Assembly (NCBI GenBank): GCA_001657395.1
Contig: LYSY01000008.1
Location: forward strand, 124,001-188,000
Direction: 5' to 3'
Length of the DNA stretch: 64,000 nt
From: Rhodospirillales bacterium BBD 1991-14
Lineage (GTDB): Bacteria; Pseudomonadota; Alphaproteobacteria; Kiloniellales; Kiloniellaceae
Shown: positions 35,165-43,742 of the stretch, in pieces
Layout of the letters: each line of letters begins with the position of its first letter
How positions within the stretch are numbered: position 1 is the stretch's first letter
Notes under the pieces: generated by a model
The model's input: only the letters and a program-made list of their open reading frames with translations
The model's database searches: none
Told to the model about the DNA's origin: nothing
Program-made: the position numbers and the translations under genes

Positions 35165-35196
35165 CTAAAGCCGGCCACTGCTAAAGCCGGCCACTG
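35165..35196. repeat. 16-bp tandem duplication
   Basis: ctaaagccggccactg occurs twice without a gap or mismatch, between the membrane-protein stop and the glycosylase start. It is one of several such short duplications in this window. Confidence 0.9.
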
Positions 35197-35237
35197 CGGC
35201 CTTTCTGGCCAAGGGGCGGTTCTGTTAGCCTGGGCCC

Positions 35238-36107
35238 ATGGCAGATCCAGTATCCCGCGAAGCCGAGGCCCTCGCCGCCCTGCAGTGGCTGATCGATGCC
35301 GGCGCCGATGAAGCCGTCGGGGAGACGGCGCTGGACCGAACCCGTCTGCCCGAACCGCAACGGCCAGCAGAGGCCGCGCCGAAGCCGGCACCGGCAGCCG
35401 GAGCGCCCGCTCCCCAGGGCCTGCGGGAGGCTGCAGCCGCAGCGCCGCGCGCCCGCCGCCCGGCCAGCCTGACCTCGGCCAGCGAAACCCAGGCCGATGC
35501 CCAGCGCCTCGCCCAGGCGGCCTCTTCGGTCGAGGACATCCGCAAGACGCTGGAGGCCTTCGACGGCTGCCCGCTGAAGGCGACCGCCACCAACCTCTGC
35601 CTCTACGACGGCAACCCCGAAGCCAAAGTCATGATCATCGGCGAGGCGCCGGGCGGCCAGGAAGACCGGCAGGGCAAGCCCTTCGTCGGCCCGGCCGGCC
35701 AGTTGCTGGACCGCATGCTGACGGCCATCGCGCTGGACCGCAGCCAGGTCTACATCACCAACCTGCTGTTCTGGCGTCCGCCGGGCAACCGCAACCCCAC
35801 GCCGGCGGAAATCGCCGTCTGCCTGCCCTTCCTGGAGCGCCAGGTCGAGCTGCTGGCACCGAAACTGCTGCTGCTGACCGGCGGGATGTCGGCCAAGACC
35901 CTGCTGAACCGCAACCAGGGGATCCTCAAGCTGCGCGGCCGCTGGGACGACTACCGCCATCCGCGCCTCAGCGATCCGATTCCCGCCCTGCCGACCCTGC
36001 ATCCGGCCTATCTTCTGCGCCAACCGGCGCAGAAGCGGGAGGCCTGGCGCGACCTGCTGGCCTTCCGCGAGGCGATGAACCGCGAAGGGCTCTCCCCCAA
36101 CGCCTGA
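35238..36107 (+). CDS. Uracil-DNA glycosylase, family 4-like, apparently lacking two iron-sulfur ligands
   Basis: A 289-residue glycosylase with a 95-residue Ala/Pro-rich N-terminal extension and a family-4-type catalytic domain. Motif A is [20 protein letters not shown] (catalytic region) and motif B is [10 protein letters not shown]. Family 4 enzymes bind 4Fe-4S through four Cys. Here only C111 (DGCPLK) and C195 (IAVCLPF) match; the first position is Phe108 and the third is Trp179 ([11 protein letters not shown]). I infer that the cluster is absent, as reported for some alphaproteobacterial relatives. It should still remove uracil from DNA. Its stop codon lies within a 17-bp tandem duplication. 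Confidence 0.88.
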   Translation: MADPVSREAEALAALQWLIDAGADEAVGETALDRTRLPEPQRPAEAAPKPAPAAGAPAPQGLREAAAAAPRARRPASLTSASETQADAQRLAQAASSVEDIRKTLEAFDGCPLKATATNLCLYDGNPEAKVMIIGEAPGGQEDRQGKPFVGPAGQLLDRMLTAIALDRSQVYITNLLFWRPPGNRNPTPAEIAVCLPFLERQVELLAPKLLLLTGGMSAKTLLNRNQGILKLRGRWDDYRHPRLSDPIPALPTLHPAYLLRQPAQKREAWRDLLAFREAMNREGLSPNA

Positions 36108-36137
36108 TGTCCGGCCCGGCCTGATATCCGGCCCGGC
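36104..36137. repeat. 17-bp tandem duplication at a stop codon
   Basis: ctgatgtccggcccggc is followed directly by ctgatatccggcccggc, with one mismatch. The first copy contains the TGA of the glycosylase gene. Confidence 0.9.
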
Positions 36138-36141
36138 CGTC

Positions 36142-36181
36142 CCCCCGAACCGAGGCGCCCCCGAACCGAGGCGCCCCCGAA
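36142..36181. repeat. 16-bp tandem repeat, 2.5 copies
   Basis: cccccgaaccgaggcg occurs twice exactly, followed by a partial third copy cccccgaa. It lies four bases after the 17-bp duplication, so two independent duplications are stacked here. Confidence 0.9.
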
Positions 36182-36225
36182 GTTCGCTCCACGCCCCGAC
36201 GCCGAGACCCGGGCGGGCGCAAAGC

Positions 36226-36241
36226 TTAACGGGGATTTAAC
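36226..36241. promoter_or_regulatory. Full CtrA-type box (TTAA-N7-TTAAC)
   Basis: TTAACGGGGATTTAAC matches the CtrA consensus exactly, about 80-95 bp before the annotated start of the lytic transglycosylase gene. Confidence 0.65.
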
Positions 36242-36294
36242 CCGCGCTGTGGCCTTCTGAGGGCCACGGCAGTTGCAGTCTTGTGAGCGCTTCA

Positions 36295-36310
36295 TTAACC
36301 TTTATCTAAC
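36295..36310. promoter_or_regulatory. Second CtrA-like box (TTAA-N7-CTAAC)
   Basis: TTAACCTTTATCTAAC has one mismatch to the consensus. It lies 69 bp after the first box and only 10 bp before ATG 36320. If that ATG is right the box would overlap the leader, so repression, or a later start codon, should be considered. Confidence 0.5.
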
Positions 36311-36319
36311 ACCGGGGCC

Positions 36320-38341
36320 ATGAGAACACCGGGAGAGGTAGTGCAGTTCAGGAGTAGGGTCCGCGCCCAGTTTTCCGGGGCGCGGTTCTTCTTGTCGATC
36401 CCCCGTCAGATCGCCCGCGCGGGAGCCTGCGCGGCGAAGCTGCGGCTGCGCTTCACGGGTGCCCTGACAGCCGCCCTGACCGCCGCCGGCCTGGCCGGCA
36501 CCCTGGCGCTCGGCGCAGCGGCCCAGGCGCAGGTGCTGCAGCCGGGCGACCTTCAGCCTGACAGCCGGCAACCCGGCCTCAACAACAGTCTTCCAGGCGA
36601 CGCCGCGGCGCTGCCCGGCGGCATCCTGCCCGGCCCCGACGGACTTCCGGCCGTGCTCTCGCCTGCCGATGCGGACCGCTACCGCCGCATCTTCGCCGTG
36701 CAGGAAAAGGGCCGTTGGAAGGAAGCGGACGCTCTGATCGCCGCCCTCGACAACCGCGTGCTGATGGGGCATGTCCTGGCCCAGCGCTATCTGCACCCCA
36801 CGGCCTACCGCTCCCGCTACAAGGAGCTGAAGGCCTGGATGGACGACTATGCCGACCATCCGCAGGCGCCGCGCATTTACAAGCTCGCCCTGAAGCGGCG
36901 CCCGGCGAACTACCGCCGCCCGCAGCCGCCGATCACACCGGGCAAGGGCATCCTGTCCTCCGCAAAGCGCGTCAGCAGCGAATACGTCTCGCCGCGCCAG
37001 CGCAGCAAGGCGACGCGCAGCCGGGTCGCCAAGATCAAGCGTCAGGTGCGCCGCAACGTGCTGCGCCAGCGCTTCACCGTGACCGAGGACCTGCTGAACC
37101 GCAAATCGACCCAGAAACTGTTGGACCAGGTGGAGCTGGATCAGGCCCGCGCGCGCGTCGCGGCCGGCTGGTTCTACTACGGCCGGCCGGAGCGGGCCTA
37201 TGCCCTGGCGGCGCCCGCCGCCAAGCGCTCGGGCCACGCGGCGCCGATGATCAACTGGACCGCCGGGCTTGCCGCCTGGCGCCTCGGCGAACTGGAGGCC
37301 GCGGCCGGGTTCTTCGAGGTCCTGGGCCAGACCGACCGCGCTGCCGGCTGGAACATCGCCGCCGGCGCCTACTGGGCGGCGCGCGCCCACCTGCGCCTGC
37401 AGCGGCCGGAGCGCATCAGCCCGCTGCTGCAGCGCGCCGCGCTCTACCCGCACACCTTCTACGGCCTGCTGGCACGCCGGGCGCTGGGCATGCCCATCGA
37501 GTTCGACTTCGGCTCCCACCGCATGGACCCGCAGATGGCGGCGCTGCTGAAGAACAACCGGGTCGGCAGCCGCGCACTGGCGCTGATGCAGGTGGGCGAC
37601 CGCGAGGCTGCCGAGCGAGAACTGGTGAAGGCCGGGTCCTGGAACGACCCGCGCATGGGCCAGGCCCTGCTGGCACTGGCCCAGCATGCGCGCATGCCGT
37701 CGCTGGCCTTTCGCATGGGCACCCAACTGGCCCGCCTGGGCGACAACCGGGCGACCCCCGGCGCGCTGGACGCCGCGCTCTACCCGATCCCGCCCTGGCA
37801 GCCGGAAAGCGGCTTTCAGGTCGACCGCGCCCTGATCTACGCCCTGATGCGCCAGGAATCCGGCTTCAACACCCGGGCCAAGAGCCCTGACGGTGCCCGT
37901 GGCCTGATGCAGCTTATGCCGCGCACCGCCAGCTACATGGCCCGCGACCGGCGCTATCGCGGCAAGAACGGGCGCAACGAACTCTTCGAGCCGAGCCTGA
38001 ACATGGAGCTGGGCCAGCGCTATATCGCCTATCTGCTGCGCCACGAGCGGGTGCAGGGCGACCTCTTCCGGCTCACCACCGCCTACAACGGCGGGCCCGG
38101 CAACCTGGGCAAGTGGCAGCGCCACATGAAGGCCGGCGACGACCCGCTGCTGTTCATCGAAGCCCTGCCGTCCAAGGAAACCCGCCTCTTCATCGAGCGG
38201 GTTCTGACCAACCTCTGGATCTACCGCCAGCGCCTGGGCCAGCCCGCGCCCTCGCTGGAACGTCTTGCAGGCGGCGACTGGCCGCATTACGTAGCCTTGG
38301 ACGGAACCCGTGCCGAGGTCGCGCAACATGGCCAGAATTGA
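36320..38341 (+). CDS. Lytic transglycosylase (soluble Slt-type)
   Basis: A 673-residue periplasmic muramidase-like enzyme that cleaves peptidoglycan to 1,6-anhydro products. A long alpha-superhelical region (about 110-480) precedes the catalytic domain near 505-620, with Glu in ALMRQESGF, then GARGLMQLMPRTA and TAYNGGPGNLGKW. The signal sequence (ALTAALTAAGLAGTLALGAA) begins only near residue 48, so a later start such as GTG 36341 (GGGAGAGG upstream) or TTG 36392 is quite possible. Two CtrA boxes precede it. Its 3' end overlaps moaB by 14 bp. Confidence 0.9.
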   Translation: MRTPGEVVQFRSRVRAQFSGARFFLSIPRQIARAGACAAKLRLRFTGALTAALTAAGLAGTLALGAAAQAQVLQPGDLQPDSRQPGLNNSLPGDAAALPGGILPGPDGLPAVLSPADADRYRRIFAVQEKGRWKEADALIAALDNRVLMGHVLAQRYLHPTAYRSRYKELKAWMDDYADHPQAPRIYKLALKRRPANYRRPQPPITPGKGILSSAKRVSSEYVSPRQRSKATRSRVAKIKRQVRRNVLRQRFTVTEDLLNRKSTQKLLDQVELDQARARVAAGWFYYGRPERAYALAAPAAKRSGHAAPMINWTAGLAAWRLGELEAAAGFFEVLGQTDRAAGWNIAAGAYWAARAHLRLQRPERISPLLQRAALYPHTFYGLLARRALGMPIEFDFGSHRMDPQMAALLKNNRVGSRALALMQVGDREAAERELVKAGSWNDPRMGQALLALAQHARMPSLAFRMGTQLARLGDNRATPGALDAALYPIPPWQPESGFQVDRALIYALMRQESGFNTRAKSPDGARGLMQLMPRTASYMARDRRYRGKNGRNELFEPSLNMELGQRYIAYLLRHERVQGDLFRLTTAYNGGPGNLGKWQRHMKAGDDPLLFIEALPSKETRLFIERVLTNLWIYRQRLGQPAPSLERLAGGDWPHYVALDGTRAEVAQHGQN

Positions 38342-38873
38342 CGAAAACCTGCCCTTCCTGCCGGTCAACATTGCCGTCCTGACGATTTCCGACAGCCGCA
38401 CGCTGGCGGACGACAAGTCGGGCCAGCGGCTGCAGGAGATGCTCACCGCCGACGGCCACAGTCTGGCGGCGCGCGAGATCGTCACCGACGACAGCGACAA
38501 GATCGTCGCCACCCTGCGCAAGTATGTCGCCGATCCGAAAGTCGACGTGGTGATCACCACCGGCGGTACCGGTGTGACCGGCCGCGACGTGACGCCGGAG
38601 GCCTTCAAGCAGGTGATGGAAAAGGAGATCGAGGGCTTCGGCGAGCTGTTCCGCTGGATCAGCTTCCAGAAGGTCGGCACCTCCACCATCCAGAGCCGCG
38701 CCATCGGGGGCGTCGCCGACGGCACCTATCTCTTCGCCCTGCCCGGCTCCCCCTCGGCCTGCAAGGACGGCTGGGAGGAGATCCTGAAATACCAGCTCGA
38801 CTCCCGCCACAGGCCCTGCAACCTGGTCGAGCTAATGCCGCGCCTGAAGGAACACCTGAAGGCGGCGAGCTGA
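38328..38873 (+). CDS. moaB: Molybdenum cofactor biosynthesis protein MoaB
   Basis: A 181-residue MoaB/Mog fold protein acting in molybdopterin adenylylation or a related step. Landmarks: NIAVLTISDSRTLADDKSG, VVITTGGTGVTGRDVTPEAF and FALPGSPSACKDGWEEIL. The ATG at 38328 lies inside the end of the lytic transglycosylase gene (14-bp overlap), so translation is probably coupled. The link between a wall enzyme and molybdopterin synthesis looks positional only. No other moa or mog genes are in the window. Confidence 0.92.
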   Translation: MARIDENLPFLPVNIAVLTISDSRTLADDKSGQRLQEMLTADGHSLAAREIVTDDSDKIVATLRKYVADPKVDVVITTGGTGVTGRDVTPEAFKQVMEKEIEGFGELFRWISFQKVGTSTIQSRAIGGVADGTYLFALPGSPSACKDGWEEILKYQLDSRHRPCNLVELMPRLKEHLKAAS

Positions 38874-38956
38874 TCGCGGCGCCCCCAGGGCCCGGGAACC
38901 CCCAAGCAACCGACCCCGCTGCGCAACACGATTGCGCGCGCATTCGCCTTTCCGCT

Positions 38957-38986
38957 TTGAAAGCCGGGGGCGAGAGGCTTTACTCT
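38957..38986 (+). promoter_or_regulatory. Possible sigma-70 promoter for the nitroreductase gene
   Basis: TTGAAA, an 18-bp spacer and TACTCT lie about 47 bp before ATG 39033. The -10 is a weak match. It is the best promoter-like pair in the 159-bp gap after moaB. Confidence 0.3.
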
Positions 38987-39032
38987 TGCCCAGGGTACGC
39001 GCCAGGCAGGCGCGCGACTGGAGGAGACAGTC

Positions 39033-39770
39033 ATGACTGACGGCATGAACGACGGCACCATGAACGAAGCGGACATCGCCGACAGCGGTCTGGCCAACGC
39101 AGGCTACGAGGCCATTCCCCTGCCCGACCGCCGCAGCTTCACCGACGTGGAGATGGCCGAGCGCGCCGCGAAATTCCTGGAGGAGGTGAAGACCCGCCAT
39201 TCGATCCGCGACTTCGCGCCCACGCCGGTGCCGCGCATGGTGATCGAGAGCTGCATCCTGGCTGCCGGGCGCGCGCCCAGCGGCGCCAACCGCCAGCCCT
39301 GGCACTTCGTCGCCGTCAGCGACCCGGAGGTGAAGCGCCGCATCCGCCAGGCAGCGGAAGCCGAGGAGAAGGCCTTCTACGACGGCAAAGCCGGCGACGA
39401 CTGGCTGGCCGCCCTGGCGCCCCTCGGCACCGACGACGAGAAACCCTTTCTGGAGACCGCACCCTGGCTGATCGTCATTTTCGCCGAACGCTACGGCGTT
39501 TCCGCCGACCGCAAGATCGTCAAGAACTACTACATCAACGAGTCGGTGGGCATCGCCACCGGCATGCTGATCACGGCCCTGCACTGCGCCGGGCTGGCGA
39601 CCCTCACCCACACGCCCAACCCCATGCGCTTCCTCAACGAGATCTGCGGCCGGCCGGAGAACGAGAAGCCCTACATGATTCTGGTCGCCGGGCACGCCAC
39701 GGATGACGCCACCGTGCCCAAGCACGCCAAGCGCAAGAAGTCCCTCGACGAGATCGCGACCTTCCGGTGA
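39033..39770 (+). CDS. Nitroreductase family protein (iodotyrosine deiodinase-like)
   Basis: A 245-residue FMN enzyme. The N-terminal [20 protein letters not shown] and [17 protein letters not shown] segments bind FMN phosphate and isoalloxazine; [23 protein letters not shown] and [15 protein letters not shown] follow. The pattern is closer to the iodotyrosine deiodinase/BluB-like branch than to NfsB. Substrate may be a halogenated or nitro aromatic, but this is inference. A strong GGAGGAG precedes the ATG. It is convergent with the glycosyltransferase pair. Confidence 0.88.
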   Translation: MTDGMNDGTMNEADIADSGLANAGYEAIPLPDRRSFTDVEMAERAAKFLEEVKTRHSIRDFAPTPVPRMVIESCILAAGRAPSGANRQPWHFVAVSDPEVKRRIRQAAEAEEKAFYDGKAGDDWLAALAPLGTDDEKPFLETAPWLIVIFAERYGVSADRKIVKNYYINESVGIATGMLITALHCAGLATLTHTPNPMRFLNEICGRPENEKPYMILVAGHATDDATVPKHAKRKKSLDEIATFR

Positions 39771-39782
39771 CGAAGGCGGCGA

Positions 39783-40379
39783 TCAGCCTCCGCTGCTCAG
39801 GGCCACAAGATCGGCGGCCGTGTCGACGTCGCGCAGGGTCTCGACGAAGCCGACGTCATAACCCGTGAGATTGGCCAGCGTGTCCGCCAGCGTCGTGGCG
39901 CTGGACCAGCGCACGCCGTCGAAGGGCGTCACGATGCGCGGGCGGCGGCGGGCACCGACCAGCCAGTAGCCGCCGTCCGCCGCCGGGCCGAAGACCCAGT
40001 CATTGGCCCCCAAGGCGCGGAAGGCCGCGGCGATGTGGTCGCGGCGGATGCCGGGGATGTCGCTGCCCACCATCACCAAAGGGCCGGGCGGCAGATCCTC
40101 AAACATCCGGCCCATGCGCCGGCCGAGATCGCCGCCGCCCTGGGCCACCAACGTGCCGTCGAAGGGCCAGAGCCCCCTGCCGTCGCGCACGGCGCTGTCC
40201 GGCGTGACCGCGAGCCAGAGCCGCCAGCGCGGATCGGGCGACAGGCGGCGCAGCAGGTCGCCGGTGTGGCTGCGGTAGAAGCGCAGCGCGGCGACCGCGC
40301 CGAGGTCGTGCGCGAGACGCCGCTTCACGGTGCCCAGGCGCGGCGCGCGGGCCATGACCACAAGATGGTTTTCCAGCAT
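39783..40379 (-). CDS. TIGR04282-like transferase (CofC-type fold, arsenosugar-associated)
   Basis: A 198-residue nucleotidyl/glycosyltransferase-like protein. It shows ENHLVVMARAPRLGTVKRRL at the start, VMVGSDIPGIRRDHIAAAF and VFGPAADGGYWLVG, as in CofC-like guanylyltransferases and the rSAM/selenodomain-associated transferase 1 family. Genomes name that family as arsenosugar biosynthesis glycosyltransferase because it accompanies ArsM/ArsS, but neither is seen in this window. It follows the type 2 partner gene by 13 bp with AGGA before its ATG, so the two form an operon. Confidence 0.85.
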   Translation of the reverse strand: MLENHLVVMARAPRLGTVKRRLAHDLGAVAALRFYRSHTGDLLRRLSPDPRWRLWLAVTPDSAVRDGRGLWPFDGTLVAQGGGDLGRRMGRMFEDLPPGPLVMVGSDIPGIRRDHIAAAFRALGANDWVFGPAADGGYWLVGARRRPRIVTPFDGVRWSSATTLADTLANLTGYDVGFVETLRDVDTAADLVALSSGG

Positions 40380-40392
40380 TCCTCGCTCTCTT

Positions 40393-41097
40393 CTAACCGT
40401 AGAGCCGCGCCAGGAACCGCGGTGACGTACCGGCAAAGTAGAGTGCGAGGATGGAAAGGTTGCGCAGGGGCCGCAGCAGCCAGCCGCCCCGGCGGTAGCG
40501 CACCGCGGAGGTCACCGCCCGGCTCTCCAGCATCGCAAGGCCGCTGCGCCCCTGCCGCTGCACCAGGCGCCGCACGAAGTCGACATCCTCCATCAGCGGC
40601 AGCGGGCGCAGGCCGCCGAGTTGATCGTAAAGGCCGCGGGCGATCAGCAGGCCCTGGTCGCCGTAGGGCAGGGCGAGGCGCCGGCTGCGCCAGTTGGCCA
40701 GGCGCTCGATACGCCGTGCCTGCGGGGCGGGATCGTCCAGCGCAAAGCGGAAACAGGCGGCCCGCGCCCCCGCGGCCCCGGCAGTCATGAAAGCAGCGGC
40801 CTCATCAGCCCAGCCGGACTGAAGCAGCGTGTCGGCGTGCAGGAAAAGCAGCCAGTCGCCGCTGGCAGCCTCCGCCCCGGCGCGGAGCTGGGACCCTCTG
40901 CCGCGCGGCGTTTCGATGACCCTGGCACCGGCCTGTTCCGCCAGAGCGCGGCTGGCCGCCGTGTCACCGGCAGCGGCGAGGACGATCTCCGTTACCAGGC
41001 CGTCCCGGCGCGCTTCGGCCAGCGCAGCCAGGCAGGCCCGCAAACCGTCGGCGGTGTCGAGTGTGGGAATGATGATCGCGAGCGAAGGGCGGCGCAT
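40393..41097 (-). CDS. TIGR04283-like family 2 glycosyltransferase (arsenosugar-associated)
   Basis: A 234-residue GT-A glycosyltransferase. PSLAIIIPTLDTADGL opens the nucleotide-binding domain, GRGSQLRAGAEAASGDWLLF leads to the metal-binding FLHADT motif, and GDQGLLIARGLYDQLGG plus PLMEDVDFVRRL complete the catalytic part. This is the usual partner of TIGR04282 proteins (transferase 2, rSAM/selenodomain-associated). It heads a two-gene operon. The true product here, arsenosugar or another glycoside, is unknown. Confidence 0.88.
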   Translation of the reverse strand: MRRPSLAIIIPTLDTADGLRACLAALAEARRDGLVTEIVLAAAGDTAASRALAEQAGARVIETPRGRGSQLRAGAEAASGDWLLFLHADTLLQSGWADEAAAFMTAGAAGARAACFRFALDDPAPQARRIERLANWRSRRLALPYGDQGLLIARGLYDQLGGLRPLPLMEDVDFVRRLVQRQGRSGLAMLESRAVTSAVRYRRGGWLLRPLRNLSILALYFAGTSPRFLARLYG

Positions 41098-41260
41098 GGC
41101 CGAAGACTTAGCACGGAGGCCTGGAGGTCGAACACAATGCGCCGCAGGGCGCGGACATCGAAGCGGACCAAGTTTTCGTGATCGACGCCGCCGCGCACTT
41201 GGCGGTGTGGCGGCGCCCGTGCTAGCGGTCCTGGCATCTTTCCCGAACCCGGAGCCGGCC

Positions 41261-42385
41261 TTGCCCGACGGACCCGACCTCGATTCACTGCTGCGCGGCT
41301 TGACGGCGCTGCCGGCCTTTGCCGGCGTCGCGCGGGACCAACTCGCGCTCATGCCGACCACCGGCCTGGCGCATGACCACGTGACGGTCGAGGGTCTGCG
41401 CCTTGAGGGCCGGGCAGTGCTGCTGCGGGTGCCGCGGCAGAGCCAGTTCGCCTTCAATGCCGCCGATAACCTCGCCTATCAGGCCGCCTGTTTCGAGCGG
41501 GTCGCCGCGAGCGCCCGCGGCCCCCGGCTGTTCGGCGTGCTGGCGCCGGAGGAGGGCTTGCCGATGGGCGCCCTGGCGGTGGAGCGGATCGACGGGCGTC
41601 CGCCGCGCCTGCCGGCGGACCTGCGGGCCCTGGCCGAGGCCATGGCCCGGGTGCACAGCCTGCCGCTGCCGCCGGAGGGTGCGCGGGCGCCCCTGGCCGA
41701 CCACCGCGACCCGGTTGCCGGCGCCCTGGCCGAGATCGAGGCCCAGGCCGCTTTCCTGCCGGAGGCCGGTCTCGATCCGGAAAGCGCCCGTGCCATCGCG
41801 GAGGAACGGGCCTGGGCGCGCGCCTACGCCGCCGAGATTGCAGAGGCCGGCACGCCGCAGCCCCGCGCGCTGGTGCTGACCGACACCCACCCCGGCAACT
41901 TCCTGATCGACAGCCAAGGCCGGGCCATCATCGTCGATCTGGAAAAGGCGCTCTACGGCGCCCCCGGCATCGACCTCGCCCACGCCAGCGTCTACTCCTC
42001 GACCACCTGGGACGTCGCGACCTCGGCGGAGCTGGAGATCGGAGACGTCGCCGCCTTCTATGCCCGCTATCTGCAGGTCGCCACCGAACTCTCAGGCGCC
42101 GCCTGGGCGGCGCGGCTGCGCCCCTGGCTGCTGCCGCTGCGCCGCCTGCTCTTCCTGCGCGCCGTCACCTGGTGCGCCAAGTGGCAGGTGCTGCACGCCC
42201 GGGCCCGCACCGCCGACAAGGCGGAGGCTGACAGCACCGAGGACTGGTCCGCCGAAAACAGCGATCCCGCGCTCATTGCCCATGTCGCCGGGCGGGTCGC
42301 GCTCTACCTTTCGCCTGAAGTTCTGGCCCGCATGCGGAGCGAATGGCTGACCCCCGGCGCCCTGACGGACGTGCTCGGCGAATAG
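41261..42385 (+). CDS. Aminoglycoside phosphotransferase family kinase
   Basis: A 374-residue kinase-like protein of the APH/choline kinase fold. The N-terminal lobe includes HVTVEGLRLEGRAVLLRVP; the catalytic loop is VLTDTHPGNFLID and the metal-binding Asp is in AIIVDLEKALYG. Relatives phosphorylate hydroxyl groups on sugars, amino alcohols or antibiotics. TTG 41261 is the probable start, with GGAG eight bases upstream; the frame runs further upstream without support. It diverges from the glycosyltransferase operon and leads a radical SAM gene by 45 bp, so a shared carbohydrate pathway is worth considering. Confidence 0.82.
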   Translation: MPDGPDLDSLLRGLTALPAFAGVARDQLALMPTTGLAHDHVTVEGLRLEGRAVLLRVPRQSQFAFNAADNLAYQAACFERVAASARGPRLFGVLAPEEGLPMGALAVERIDGRPPRLPADLRALAEAMARVHSLPLPPEGARAPLADHRDPVAGALAEIEAQAAFLPEAGLDPESARAIAEERAWARAYAAEIAEAGTPQPRALVLTDTHPGNFLIDSQGRAIIVDLEKALYGAPGIDLAHASVYSSTTWDVATSAELEIGDVAAFYARYLQVATELSGAAWAARLRPWLLPLRRLLFLRAVTWCAKWQVLHARARTADKAEADSTEDWSAENSDPALIAHVAGRVALYLSPEVLARMRSEWLTPGALTDVLGE

Positions 42386-42430
42386 TCGTTTGTTCTTGAT
42401 TTGTTCTCTTCCTTGCGCTACCTTCTGCGC

Positions 42431-43573
42431 ATGGTTGATCTGATCCCCGATAAACCACGCAAGGGCCGTGGCGCCGTCAGCAATGCCAGCGGGCGCTACG
42501 AGCCCTTCACCCGCGTCGCCATAGACGACGGCTGGGGGCAGGACCCCGGCAGCAGCGGCTTCGGCGAGCCAGGCTTCGGGGCCGATCCGCCGCCCCGCCC
42601 GACCGAGGTGACCTGGGATGCGACGCGCACGATCATCGCCCGCAACACCTCGCCCGACGTGCCCTTCGACCGCTCCATCAACCCCTACCGGGGCTGCGAG
42701 CATGGCTGCATCTACTGCTTTGCGCGCCCGAGCCACGCCTGGCTGGGCTATTCGCCCGGGCTCGATTTCGAGACCAAGCTGCTGGCCAAGCCGGAAGCGG
42801 CCAACCTCCTGCGGGCCGAACTGGCGCGCAAGAACTACAAGCCCCAGCCCATAGGACTGGGCACCAACACCGATCCCTATCAGCCCATCGAGAAGCGGCT
42901 GAAGATCACCCGCCAGATCCTGGAGGTGCTGCGCGACACCCGCCACCCCTTCACCATCGTCACCAAGTCCAACCTGATCCTGCGGGACCTCGACATCCTC
43001 GCCCCCATGGCGCGGGCGCGGCTGGTGCGGGTGATGATCTCGGTCACCACCCTGGACCGTAAGCTGAGCCGGGTGATGGAGCCGCGCGCGCCGACGCCGG
43101 AGCGGCGCCTGCAGGCGCTGCGCACTCTCAACGCCGCCGGGGTGCCCGCCGGGGTGCTGACCGCACCGATGATCCCGGCCATCAACGATCACGAACTGGA
43201 AGCATTGCTGGAGGCAGCGGCGCGGGCCGGCGCCACCACGGCGGGCTATGTGCTGCTGCGCCTGCCGCTGGAGATCAAGGACCTCTTCGTCGAGTGGCTG
43301 GAAGCCCACTTCCCGGACCGCAGGTCCAAGGTCATGAAGCTGGTGCGGGAGACCCGCGACGGCGCCCTTTACCAGCCGGAGTTCGGCCTGCGCCAGCGCG
43401 GCAGCGGGGTCTACGCCGACCTCCTGGCCCAGCGTTTCAAGCGGGCCGAACGCCGCCTGGGCCTCAATCGCGGGGGCTTCAAGCGCAGGGGCCTCGGCGA
43501 CCTCGATTGCAGCCAGTTCGAGCCGCCGCCGGCAGAGGCCAGGACCGACAGGCGCCAGCTCTCGTTCTTTTAG
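42431..43573 (+). CDS. PA0069 family radical SAM protein
   Basis: A 380-residue radical SAM enzyme. The cluster motif is GCEHGCIYCFARPSH (C-x3-C-x2-C), preceded by SINPYRGCEH; GLGTNTDPYQPIEKRLKITR and VTKSNLILRDLDIL are typical of the PA0069/SplB-like branch. The reaction is unknown; relatives include spore photoproduct lyase. The C-terminal tail (about 50 residues) is basic. ATG 42431 is the start; it lies 45 bp after the kinase gene. A GCGCC-TTCA-GGCGC hairpin lies near 43591-43604 after the stop, a possible weak terminator. Confidence 0.88.
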   Translation: MVDLIPDKPRKGRGAVSNASGRYEPFTRVAIDDGWGQDPGSSGFGEPGFGADPPPRPTEVTWDATRTIIARNTSPDVPFDRSINPYRGCEHGCIYCFARPSHAWLGYSPGLDFETKLLAKPEAANLLRAELARKNYKPQPIGLGTNTDPYQPIEKRLKITRQILEVLRDTRHPFTIVTKSNLILRDLDILAPMARARLVRVMISVTTLDRKLSRVMEPRAPTPERRLQALRTLNAAGVPAGVLTAPMIPAINDHELEALLEAAARAGATTAGYVLLRLPLEIKDLFVEWLEAHFPDRRSKVMKLVRETRDGALYQPEFGLRQRGSGVYADLLAQRFKRAERRLGLNRGGFKRRGLGDLDCSQFEPPPAEARTDRRQLSFF

Positions 43574-43742
43574 CGCAAATCCCCGCTATCGCGCCTTCAG
43601 GCGCCCTTGCCCGCCGGTCCGGCGAAATCACGGCTAAGACCCTGACCGGCCTTCACTCTTTTGAAAGCAGCAGCCTGCTAAACAGGAAGGAGGCGTGTCG
43701 TGGCGGCGCGCCCTGGCGATTTGGCAGGATCAGAGACCGGTC

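Noticed and set aside
36302-38725. 807-codon minus-strand frame opposite slt and moaB
   Set aside because: The plus-strand genes have complete catalytic motifs and proper starts; the antisense frame has none.
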